7,320 nucleotides of DNA from assembly GCA_035687255.1 (NCBI GenBank), contig DASRYI010000373.1:1-7320 (forward strand), in the 5' to 3' direction. A program made the translations under genes and the position numbers. The stretch's first letter is position 1. Every line of letters begins with the position of its first letter. The stretch comes from JAKEHA01 sp035687255 (GTDB lineage Bacteria; Krumholzibacteriota; Krumholzibacteriia; WVZY01; JAKEHA01). The notes under the pieces were generated by a model. It was not told where the DNA came from. It saw only the letters and a list, made by a program, of their open reading frames with translations, and did not search any database. Below, in pieces: positions 1 to 5,047 of this stretch.

Positions 1-2
1 TG

Positions 3-8
3 TAGAAT
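3..8 (+). promoter_or_regulatory. -10-like element close to the DPP III start
   Basis: TAGAAT matches TATAAT at 5 of 6 positions and ends exactly 6 nt before the ATG at 15. This would place the transcription start on or next to the start codon, giving a leaderless mRNA. The -35 region lies outside the window. The same spacing is seen before the methyltransferase gene at 5048. The TAG within it is also the in-frame stop that fixes the start choice. Confidence 0.4.
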
Positions 9-14
9 GCGCAC

Positions 15-2000
15 ATGACCGAGCAGAGAACGCCCCCATCCGCCACCGAAAAACCCCGTATCGGCGAGCTGGAACGCCTCGGCCCGGGCGGGCGTGAGGC
101 GCTGGTCATCGGGGTGGACGGAGCGGGTTTCGACGCGCTGACCCTGCCCGAAAAGCGCTTTGCCTATCTCATGTACCGCGCGTCCATCCCCGGTAACGCG
201 ATTGCGTACCGGCAGACGCACCGCCATGCGGACACCCTGGTTCGCCTGCTGGAAGCGGCGCTCACGTACTCCGCGGGACTCGACCCCGCGGTGCGCTCGG
301 CGCTGCACGATTACCTGAAGCTCATCTGGGTCCATCACGGACCCTACAATCATCACACCCACGCCAAGTTTGTGCCGGCGACATTGACGCCGGAGATGCT
401 CTCCACGGCGGTGGCGCACGCGGTGGCGCGGGGCGCGACGTTCCCCGGCGATCCCACGACATTGCTGTCCGCGCTGTACGCCACCATCTTCGATGCGACG
501 CACGAGCCGGTGTCGACGTTCCAGTCGGCGGGCGCGGACATTATCGAGCACAGTGCGGTGAACTACTACGACCGCGGCATCACGCGGGCCGACATCGAGG
601 CGCTGCCCGACGAGTGGCAGCACCGCATGAATGTTCGTTTCGCGCGGGGCGCGGACGGCGCGATTGTGCCCGAGGTGTTCAAGATCGGCGGTCTGTACGG
701 GAAAGAACTCGAGACCATCGCGCACTTCGTGCAGCTGGCCATTCCCCACGCCGAGAACGACGAGCAACGCGCGGCCTTGCGGTCGTTGCTGGAGTTCTAT
801 ACCACCGGCGATGAGAAACACTTCCGCGAGCACATGGTGCACTGGCTCCAGAGCGACGCGCGCGTGGACTATCTGAACGGATTCATCGAGAGCTATCTCG
901 ATCCGCGCGGCACCATTGCGCAGTTCGAGGCCAACGCCAGCCTGCGCGCGGGTGGCGGGCTGATCGAGAAGATCGCCGAGAACGCCTCGTACTTCGAGGC
1001 GCGCATGCCCTGGCCCGACAAGTACAAGCGCACCGACGTGTCGCGTCCGGTGGCGACCATCGTGAACGTGCTCATCGAGACCGGCGACGGCGGTCCGGTG
1101 TCGCCGGCGGCGTACAATCTTCCCAACTACAACGACATCCGCAACCGCTACGGCAGCAAGAACGTCATCCTCAATAATATTGAGAACACGCGCGCCGAGG
1201 GGCTGGAGCAGCTGGTGGTGAACGAGTTCTATCTGCCCGAGTACCGCGACGCCGTGCTGGCGCTCACCGGGAAGGTGGTGCGTCCGCTGCACGTGTACCT
1301 GCACGAGATCATCGGGCACGGATCGGGCCGACCCGATCCTGCTCTGGCCCGCGACCCGCGCGCCGCGCTGGGGCGCACCTACTCGGCACTGGAGGAATGC
1401 CGCGCCGACCTCGTGGGCCTGTACGCCATCGGCGATCCGCGCATGATTGAGTTTGGCGCGTATGAAGAATCCATGCGCCCCATGGTGGTCGAGACGTCGT
1501 ACATCACCTATCTGCAATCCTGGATGTCGCGCATGGACCGCGTGGAGGGCGACGTGCGCGAGGCGCACGACCGCGGCCACCACGCCATTCTGATGTGGCT
1601 GGTGCGCGGCGGCGAATCCGGGCGCGACTACGGTGTCGAAGTGAAAAAGGTCGAGGGCGATTATTTTGTGCGCATCCGCGACGCACAGCGCGTGCACGCC
1701 GGCGTCAGCGACCTGCTGTCGCGGCTACAAGTAATCAAGTCCACCGGGGACGTGGCCGGTGCGCAGCACATCTTCGACGAATTCGGGACGAAGCTCGACC
1801 CTGAGTGGAGGGCCAACATCGCCGCCCGGCGCGAGCGTTTGAAGCTTCCCAAGTTGAAAGCCTTCGTATTTCCCCACCTGAAGCCCGTGATTCAAAACGG
1901 CGAGATCGTGGACGTCACCCTCACCTGCGACGAAGACCTCACCGCGCAGCAACTGCGCTTCCGGCGTCTGGAACACTCGCGAGAACTGACGGACGATTAG
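15..2000 (+). CDS. dpp3: Dipeptidyl peptidase III (zinc metallopeptidase family M49)
   Basis: This 661-residue protein should remove dipeptides from the N terminus of short peptides, as M49 enzymes do, in the cytoplasm: there is no signal peptide or membrane segment. The family signatures are present in order. There is a His-rich HHTHAKF segment at about residues 113-119, NLPNYNDIRN at 368-377 (compare the NIPNYDDLRQ-type segment of human DPP III), the zinc motif HEIIGH at 430-435 (ligands H430 and H435, catalytic E431), and EECRAD at 460-465, whose second Glu (E461) is the expected third zinc ligand. The last position of that motif is usually Glu (EECRAE) and is Asp here. The length fits full-length bacterial members. 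ATG 15 is the first possible start, because an in-frame TAG lies at 3-5. No Shine-Dalgarno sequence is visible. The stop codon overlaps that of the convergent HNH gene. The family call is firm; natural substrates cannot be read from sequence. Confidence 0.95.
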   Translation: MTEQRTPPSATEKPRIGELERLGPGGREALVIGVDGAGFDALTLPEKRFAYLMYRASIPGNAIAYRQTHRHADTLVRLLEAALTYSAGLDPAVRSALHDYLKLIWVHHGPYNHHTHAKFVPATLTPEMLSTAVAHAVARGATFPGDPTTLLSALYATIFDATHEPVSTFQSAGADIIEHSAVNYYDRGITRADIEALPDEWQHRMNVRFARGADGAIVPEVFKIGGLYGKELETIAHFVQLAIPHAENDEQRAALRSLLEFYTTGDEKHFREHMVHWLQSDARVDYLNGFIESYLDPRGTIAQFEANASLRAGGGLIEKIAENASYFEARMPWPDKYKRTDVSRPVATIVNVLIETGDGGPVSPAAYNLPNYNDIRNRYGSKNVILNNIENTRAEGLEQLVVNEFYLPEYRDAVLALTGKVVRPLHVYLHEIIGHGSGRPDPALARDPRAALGRTYSALEECRADLVGLYAIGDPRMIEFGAYEESMRPMVVETSYITYLQSWMSRMDRVEGDVREAHDRGHHAILMWLVRGGESGRDYGVEVKKVEGDYFVRIRDAQRVHAGVSDLLSRLQVIKSTGDVAGAQHIFDEFGTKLDPEWRANIAARRERLKLPKLKAFVFPHLKPVIQNGEIVDVTLTCDEDLTAQQLRFRRLEHSRELTDD

Positions 2001-3106
2001 TTTCTACGCTGCCCGCCCGGCGGTCCCACGCATCCCATCAGTCGCTGCGCTTCCAGGCGGTTGTGATGCGCGCACAAGAGCCGCAGGTTAGTGATGCTAC
2101 CGCCACCACCGCGTGCGACCGGCTGGATGTGGTCGATCTGCAGTACATGGTCGGAGCGGCAACGCCGTCCGTCGGGGCCGACGAAGGTGCACTGTGCCCC
2201 GTCGCGCGCGAACACCTCGTCCCGGACGCGCACCGGGATGGAGCGAGCGCTGGCGGCGGCAGGCTTCTCACGCTGTACGTGTTCGCGGTTCCGGCTCTGG
2301 CTCTTCTCCATACGCCGCTCATGACGCACACGCGGATCTTCTCTTTCAATGAAATGATCCGCCAGGAACTCCAGCAGTTGCTCGAGAGGTGCGTTCGCGG
2401 GAAGCCGATGCGACGCAATCGCCCGCACACGTTCCAGCTTCGTCATGACCGTCTCGCTGGCCGTGAACTGGACGACCGCGCGACGTTCGAGTCTCACTGT
2501 GTCGTGGGCTACGTCCGCCGGCTTTGTCGTTGTGGCTGCTCCATCACCAGGATCCTGTCTCGACGCGAAACTGGCCAATTCCTGACCGCCGCTGCGGTCG
2601 TACTCGTTTGTATGGGTCGGTGCGACCGGCCGCGTGGCGACAGTCGCGTACGCCGGTCTCACCGGTACCATCACTGTACGCACGCGATCCGGTGGGACAG
2701 TGGCGCGGGGATCATATTCGGCCACGATGGCATCGACCTCGCGCTGGGATTTGCCGCGGATGCGGGTGAGCACCGCATGATGGTTGTCCGGCGTCAGTAT
2801 TCTGGAAACCTGGGAGATCGTGCTCAGGTTGACCTCATTGCATTCGAGCAGCGAGAACACCTCCGGAAAGCGCGCAATGCACCGCGCCGTTCGGATGCGC
2901 CGGCTGGCCGCGGATGCGGAATAGCCGAGCGCGTCGGTGCAGTACGCGAACATGGACGAGTGTCCGCATTTCAGGTGAAGCGCGCGCCGCTCCACTTCAT
3001 TCAGATGCAACAAGACGTCGAGCGTGAGCGCGCGTTCGCGCGCAACCAGAGCGGCGGTTCGGGAAAGAATTTCGGGATCGGAAAGCGAGCGAAGCGAAAC
3101 CGGCAT
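1997..3106 (-). CDS. HNH endonuclease family protein with DUF222-like N-terminal region
   Basis: This 369-residue protein has a C-terminal HNH nuclease domain at about residues 292-353. It contains C306 and C316, LQIDHIQPVARGGG with the catalytic-type D325-H326, a central N340, and C345 and H348 in LLCAHHN, giving the beta-beta-alpha metal fold plus a Cys/His zinc site. Residues 1-135 are helical and resemble the N-terminal region found in many DUF222-type HNH proteins (CGHSSMFAYCTDALGYS, then IRGKSQREVDAIVAEYDPR). Residues 136-205 look like a loose, Pro/Thr/Ala-rich linker. The expected activity is metal-dependent DNA nicking or cleavage; the biological role of this family is not established. 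The ATG at 3106 is supported by a strong GGAGGA site. The gene has its own promoter and an unusual leader. Its TAA overlaps the convergent DPP III stop by 4 bp. No neighbouring methylase or integrase marks it as restriction-modification or a clear mobile element. Confidence 0.88.
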   Translation of the reverse strand: MPVSLRSLSDPEILSRTAALVARERALTLDVLLHLNEVERRALHLKCGHSSMFAYCTDALGYSASAASRRIRTARCIARFPEVFSLLECNEVNLSTISQVSRILTPDNHHAVLTRIRGKSQREVDAIVAEYDPRATVPPDRVRTVMVPVRPAYATVATRPVAPTHTNEYDRSGGQELASFASRQDPGDGAATTTKPADVAHDTVRLERRAVVQFTASETVMTKLERVRAIASHRLPANAPLEQLLEFLADHFIEREDPRVRHERRMEKSQSRNREHVQREKPAAASARSIPVRVRDEVFARDGAQCTFVGPDGRRCRSDHVLQIDHIQPVARGGGGSITNLRLLCAHHNRLEAQRLMGCVGPPGGQRRN

Positions 3107-3108
3107 GA

Positions 3109-3152
3109 CGCATCCTCCATGTTGAGTTCACGACTCGGCGCGGGAGGATGCG
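3109..3152 (-). promoter_or_regulatory. Putative RBS-sequestering hairpin in the HNH gene leader
   Basis: In the transcript, CGCAUCCUCC (3152-3143) is perfectly complementary to GGAGGAUGCG (3118-3109), with 24 nt between the arms. The 3' arm holds the whole Shine-Dalgarno site and ends 2 nt before the AUG. The 5' arm carries CCUCC, the same sequence as the anti-Shine-Dalgarno end of 16S rRNA. Inside the loop GAGT-CGTGA-ACTC can form a small nested stem (3136-3124). The structure would keep translation low unless opened by a protein, an RNA, temperature or a ribosome. The pairing is seen directly; the regulatory role is inferred. Confidence 0.6.
3113..3118 (-). promoter_or_regulatory. Strong Shine-Dalgarno site of the HNH gene
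   Basis: GGAGGA on the minus strand lies 6 nt before the ATG at 3106 and decides the start. It lies inside the 3' arm of the inverted repeat at 3109-3152, so it could be masked in the mRNA. Confidence 0.8.
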
Positions 3153-3162
3153 CCGCACATTC

Positions 3163-3190
3163 AACATAACAATGTTCTTCAGTTAGTCAA
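3163..3190 (-). promoter_or_regulatory. Sigma70-like promoter of the HNH gene
   Basis: Reading leftward, TTGACT (3190-3185, 5/6 to the -35 consensus) is followed after 16 bp by TATGTT (3168-3163, 4/6 to the -10 consensus). The start of transcription would fall near 3156, just before the first arm of the leader hairpin. The surrounding 3160-3230 segment is clearly AT-richer than its neighbours. The promoter lies downstream of the terminator of the secreted-protein operon, so the HNH gene would be an independent unit. Confidence 0.55.
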
Positions 3191-3202
3191 CATGCAGTGT
3201 TG
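3163..3202. promoter_or_regulatory. Two dyads overlapping the HNH promoter boxes (candidate operators)
   Basis: AACAT-N4-ATGTT (3163-3176) covers the -10 box, and CAACA-N5-TGTTG (3188-3202) overlaps the end of the -35 box. The hexamer CAACAT or its complement occurs at 3162-3167, 3188-3193 and 3119-3124. The two half-site designs are similar but not identical in spacing. They would suit a dimeric regulator blocking RNA polymerase, which is an inference from position and symmetry only. Confidence 0.3.
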
Positions 3203-3228
3203 TGTTTTCACAATTTTGTTTGTGAGAG

Positions 3229-3251
3229 AAAGCGCGCGATGTATCGCGCGC
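3229..3251 (-). terminator. Probable intrinsic terminator of the secreted-protein operon
   Basis: On the minus strand GCGCGCGA (3251-3244), loop TACA, and TCGCGCGC (3239-3232) form a perfect 8-bp GC stem followed by TTTCTCTC. It begins 28 nt after the stop of gene A and precedes the HNH promoter. The T-run is short, so termination may be partial. The rest of 3252-3279 holds only short ATCGAT-type palindromes. Confidence 0.6.
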
Positions 3252-3279
3252 CCATATCTGCGCGTCGATCGATCATGTT

Positions 3280-3822
3280 TTATCGATAGAGCGCCTTCAC
3301 GGCGCCCCAGGTGGCAGACTCGACCGCCAGCGGGCTACAACCGAACGAACCATCGCAGTTGATGTGCAGCGGGTACACCCCGGAACAATTGTCTTGCCCG
3401 AAAGAGCAGTCCGTACAGATGGGATAAATGAAGCCCGACACCGCCGCGATTGACAACTGAATGCACGTCGACGTCCCGAAGAGCTGGTATGTCATCGTCA
3501 ACACGAGAAACCGATTGTTCTCGCACGTCCCGAAGCCCGCCGAGAAATCGGTCTGAGAATCTCCAACGGTCGCGAACGGCGATGCGTCGTCCAGCCACAC
3601 GCCGGTGAACCCGGGGTCGGCAGCGATCCGAACCCGAATGCCAGTGGCACCACTGATCGGCAACTCCACCAGATAGATATTCACAGTGCGGGGCGTAGTA
3701 TCCGAGAGCGTGCACTGTGTGAACCCCGGATCCGCATAGAGCGACAGAAATCCGTCGCTGAAGGCAAGCCCGGGCACACAGGCCAGGCCGGTTAGGGCCG
3801 CGATAACGAGATATCTCCTCAT
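3280..3822 (-). CDS. Exported protein A of a tandem paralogous family, unknown function
   Basis: This 180-residue protein is third in the operon. Residues 1-22 form a signal peptide (MRRYLVIAALTGLACVPGLA, cleavage probably after AFS at 22). The mature part starts DGFLSLYADPGFTQC and shares with its two paralogs GATGIRVRI (58-66), GFTGVWL (71-77), a TVGD turn (85-88), LTMTYQLFGTSTC (108-120), and the tail AVESATWGAVKALYR (166-180). It is Cys-rich (C37, C100, C120, C136, C139, C146, C156, C162), suggesting disulfides in an exported beta-rich domain. The segment PICTDC...INCDGSFGCSPLAVE closely parallels protein C. ATG 3822 lies 9 nt after the stop of gene B with only a weak AGAG site, so translation may depend on gene B. 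No enzymatic motif is seen and I do not recognise a function. It could be a surface or extracellular structural or binding protein. Confidence 0.85.
   Translation of the reverse strand: MRRYLVIAALTGLACVPGLAFSDGFLSLYADPGFTQCTLSDTTPRTVNIYLVELPISGATGIRVRIAADPGFTGVWLDDASPFATVGDSQTDFSAGFGTCENNRFLVLTMTYQLFGTSTCIQLSIAAVSGFIYPICTDCSFGQDNCSGVYPLHINCDGSFGCSPLAVESATWGAVKALYR
3284..3325 (-). repeat. 42-bp tail-coding repeat, copy A
   Basis: This segment encodes most of the conserved C-terminal tail of protein A. By eye it matches copy C at 37 of 42 positions, with changes scattered through the copy. It is the most diverged of the three. Confidence 0.7.
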
Positions 3823-3831
3823 GCCATACTC

Positions 3832-4368
3832 TTAGTCCCGATACAGCGCCTTCACTTTGCCCCAGGTGGTGGGCTCGACCGGGACCGCGCAATTGATTCG
3901 CAGACTTCTGAGATCGGTAATCTGGCCTTCAGTAAAAGAACAGTCTACGTCCGGGGCAACCACCCCAGTGCAACACGCAGGAGGCGCAATGAGCAGCTCG
4001 CTGCACGGCGTCGACGTTCCGTAAAGCTGATATGTCATCGTGATAACGAGGATGGGCGGCGGAATGCATGCAGCGTAGGCGACAGCGATGTCTGTCGGGC
4101 TGTTGCCAACCTTGTAATACGAGGTCTCATCTCCAAGCCACACGCCCGTGAACCCCGCCGTCGGCTCCGTGGAGAATCTCACCCCGGTCGCGCCCCGGAA
4201 GTATCCCTTCTCAACCACGTAGAAGTTCACGATGCGGGGCGAATTGTCACTGATGGTCGAATCTGTCAGTACTGCGTCCGAGTAGATGTGCAATTCCCAG
4301 TAACCCGCCCTTGCAGAAGATGTAGCAAGAAGGCCGCACGCCAGAATCATCAACACTAGCCGTTTCAT
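3832..4368 (-). CDS. Exported protein B of the tandem paralogous family, unknown function
   Basis: This 178-residue protein is second in the operon. MKRLVLMILACGLLATSSARA is a typical signal peptide, cleaved after ARA at 21. The shared core follows: LHIYSD (26-31), GATGVRF (59-65), AGFTGVWLGD (71-80), VGNSPTD (87-93) and TMTYQLYGTST (110-120), then the tail VEPTTWGKVKALYRD (164-178). It differs from A and C near the end. It has adjacent cysteines (C132-C133) and lacks the GSFxCxPLA segment, going directly from NCAVP to the tail. It also lacks the early Cys of A and C (LTDST instead of TxCT). The ATG at 4368 is chosen because it starts the signal peptide and gives the paralog length. An in-frame GTG at 4395, overlapping the upstream stop as TAGTG, is possible by translational coupling and would add nine residues. 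No catalytic motif is visible. Confidence 0.83.
   Translation of the reverse strand: MKRLVLMILACGLLATSSARAGYWELHIYSDAVLTDSTISDNSPRIVNFYVVEKGYFRGATGVRFSTEPTAGFTGVWLGDETSYYKVGNSPTDIAVAYAACIPPPILVITMTYQLYGTSTPCSELLIAPPACCTGVVAPDVDCSFTEGQITDLRSLRINCAVPVEPTTWGKVKALYRD
3839..3880 (-). repeat. 42-bp tail-coding repeat, copy B
   Basis: This copy encodes the tail of protein B. It matches copy C at 39 of 42 positions by eye, and all three differences lie in one codon-sized block, giving Lys in WGKVK instead of Ser in WGSVK. The spacing to the neighbouring copies is about 555-563 bp, one gene length. Confidence 0.7.
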
Positions 4369-4394
4369 CTTCGTCTCGTTTCGAACGCGCGGCA

Positions 4395-4940
4395 CTAGTT
4401 ACGATACAGCGCCTTCACGGAGCCCCAGGTGGTGGGCTCGACCGCGAGTGGATTACAATCGAAGGAGCCCGCGCAATTCACGTGCAGGGAAATATTGCCA
4501 ACGCAGGCACCCTCGCCAGCGCACGGGGCGCAAATGGGGAGGGTGAATCCCTCTGCGGGTGCGATGTCGAGCGCACTGCAAGTCGACGTTCCATACAGTT
4601 GATATGTTACCGTCAATACGGGAAACGTCCCGATTGCGCACGCAGGGTACACGATGCTGAGGTCGTTCAACGACGTGCCCAAGGTGACGAAGGGCGATGT
4701 CTCACTCAGCCATACGCCGGTGAACCCGGCACTCGGTGCGATGCGAAAACGGACACCGGTCGCCTCATATGTCGTTTCGGTCACATAGACATTCACCACA
4801 CCCGGCGACGCGTCCGTTAGCGTGCAGGTTGTGAATGCAGGATCGGAATAGATCGACAGGTGGTCAGCGAGGGCCGCTCCGGTGAAGCACGGCAGCATGA
4901 ATGCGCTTCCAACCACGACCCACGATAGCAGAGCTCTCAT
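4395..4940 (-). CDS. Exported protein C, first gene of the tandem paralogous operon, unknown function
   Basis: This 181-residue protein has a signal peptide (residues 1-25, cleavage after ALA) followed by DHLSIYSDPAFTTCTL. Family landmarks are ATGVRFRI (60-67), AGFTGVWLSE (71-80), VTLGTSLNDLS (86-96), VTYQLYGTSTC (111-121), PICAPC (135-140), NCAGSFDCNPLA (155-166) and the tail VEPTTWGSVKALYRN (167-181). The reading frame stays open upstream to a TTG at 5006. I chose ATG 4940 because GGAAGGA (4952-4946) lies 5 nt upstream, because it starts directly at the signal peptide, and because it matches the length of the other two copies. The 22 extra residues of the longer version would not look like a signal peptide. 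It leads the operon from a promoter in the divergent region. The function is unknown; export and disulfide bonding are inferred. Confidence 0.85.
   Translation of the reverse strand: MRALLSWVVVGSAFMLPCFTGAALADHLSIYSDPAFTTCTLTDASPGVVNVYVTETTYEATGVRFRIAPSAGFTGVWLSETSPFVTLGTSLNDLSIVYPACAIGTFPVLTVTYQLYGTSTCSALDIAPAEGFTLPICAPCAGEGACVGNISLHVNCAGSFDCNPLAVEPTTWGSVKALYRN
4402..4443 (-). repeat. 42-bp tail-coding repeat, copy C
   Basis: This copy encodes the tail of protein C. Its near identity to copy B contrasts with the clear divergence of the cores of the two genes, which suggests either strong constraint on the tail or local gene conversion. Confidence 0.7.
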
Positions 4941-4945
4941 CTCGA

Positions 4946-4952
4946 TCCTTCC
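4946..4952 (-). promoter_or_regulatory. Shine-Dalgarno site deciding the start of exported protein C
   Basis: GGAAGGA on the minus strand ends 5 nt before ATG 4940. No comparable site precedes the upstream in-frame candidates at 4976 (ATG) or 5006 (TTG). Confidence 0.65.
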
Positions 4953-4977
4953 AGGCGGGTCACTGCGTAGAGACATA

Positions 4978-5006
4978 AGTTTACACCCCGAAACGCCCGG
5001 CTTCAA
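4978..5006 (-). promoter_or_regulatory. Putative promoter of the secreted-protein operon
   Basis: Reading leftward, TTGAAG (5006-5001) and TAAACT (4983-4978) each match the sigma70 boxes at 4 of 6 positions and are 17 bp apart. The expected transcription start is near 4971, leaving a leader of about 30 nt that includes the GGAAGGA site. It lies back to back with the candidate methyltransferase promoter. Confidence 0.4.
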
Positions 5007-5011
5007 CGTGC

Positions 5012-5041
5012 TTGCCTCCCGGCGGGATGGCCGCCTAAGAT
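5012..5041 (+). promoter_or_regulatory. Putative promoter of the methyltransferase-hydrolase pair
   Basis: TTGCCT (5012-5017) and TAAGAT (5036-5041) are weak -35 and -10 matches (4/6 each) with an 18-bp spacer. TAAGAT ends 6 nt before the GTG at 5048, so the transcript would start at or next to the start codon. A dyad, GGCGG-N5-CCGCC (5021-5035), fills the spacer, and GATGGCCGC is repeated directly at 5026-5034 and 5039-5047. Confidence 0.35.
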
Positions 5042-5047
5042 GGCCGC

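Noticed and set aside
15..2000. Reading DPP III as an exported peptidase
   Set aside because: The N terminus is polar and charged with no hydrophobic stretch, so there is no sign of a signal peptide.
3109..3152. Inverted repeat considered as a transposon end or attachment site
   Set aside because: No second copy near the other end of the HNH gene and no target-site duplication is visible. Its exact overlap with the ribosome binding site favours an RNA hairpin.
1805..3169. Long open frame on the plus strand across the HNH gene and the end of DPP III
   Set aside because: It lies opposite the HNH gene, whose protein has clear motifs, a strong ribosome binding site and a promoter. The plus-strand product is Arg/His-rich low-quality sequence with no recognisable domain, and it overlaps the true DPP III frame.
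3335..3892. 185-codon minus-strand frame overlapping exported protein A
   Set aside because: It is a shifted frame of genes A and B without a signal peptide or family landmarks. The frame at 3280-3822 has both.
4369..4395. GTG 4395 as the start of exported protein B
   Set aside because: Not excluded, because TAGTG coupling is possible. ATG 4368 gives a cleaner signal peptide and the same length as the paralogs.
3284..4443. Three similar repeats considered as a CRISPR-like or mobile repeat array
   Set aside because: The repeats are about 560 bp apart, lie within coding frames, and encode the same protein tail. They are duplicated gene ends, not an array.
4941..5006. Upstream extension of exported protein C to a TTG at 5006
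   Set aside because: It would bury the signal peptide behind 22 polar residues and overlap the putative promoter. ATG 4940 has a good Shine-Dalgarno site and matches paralog lengths.
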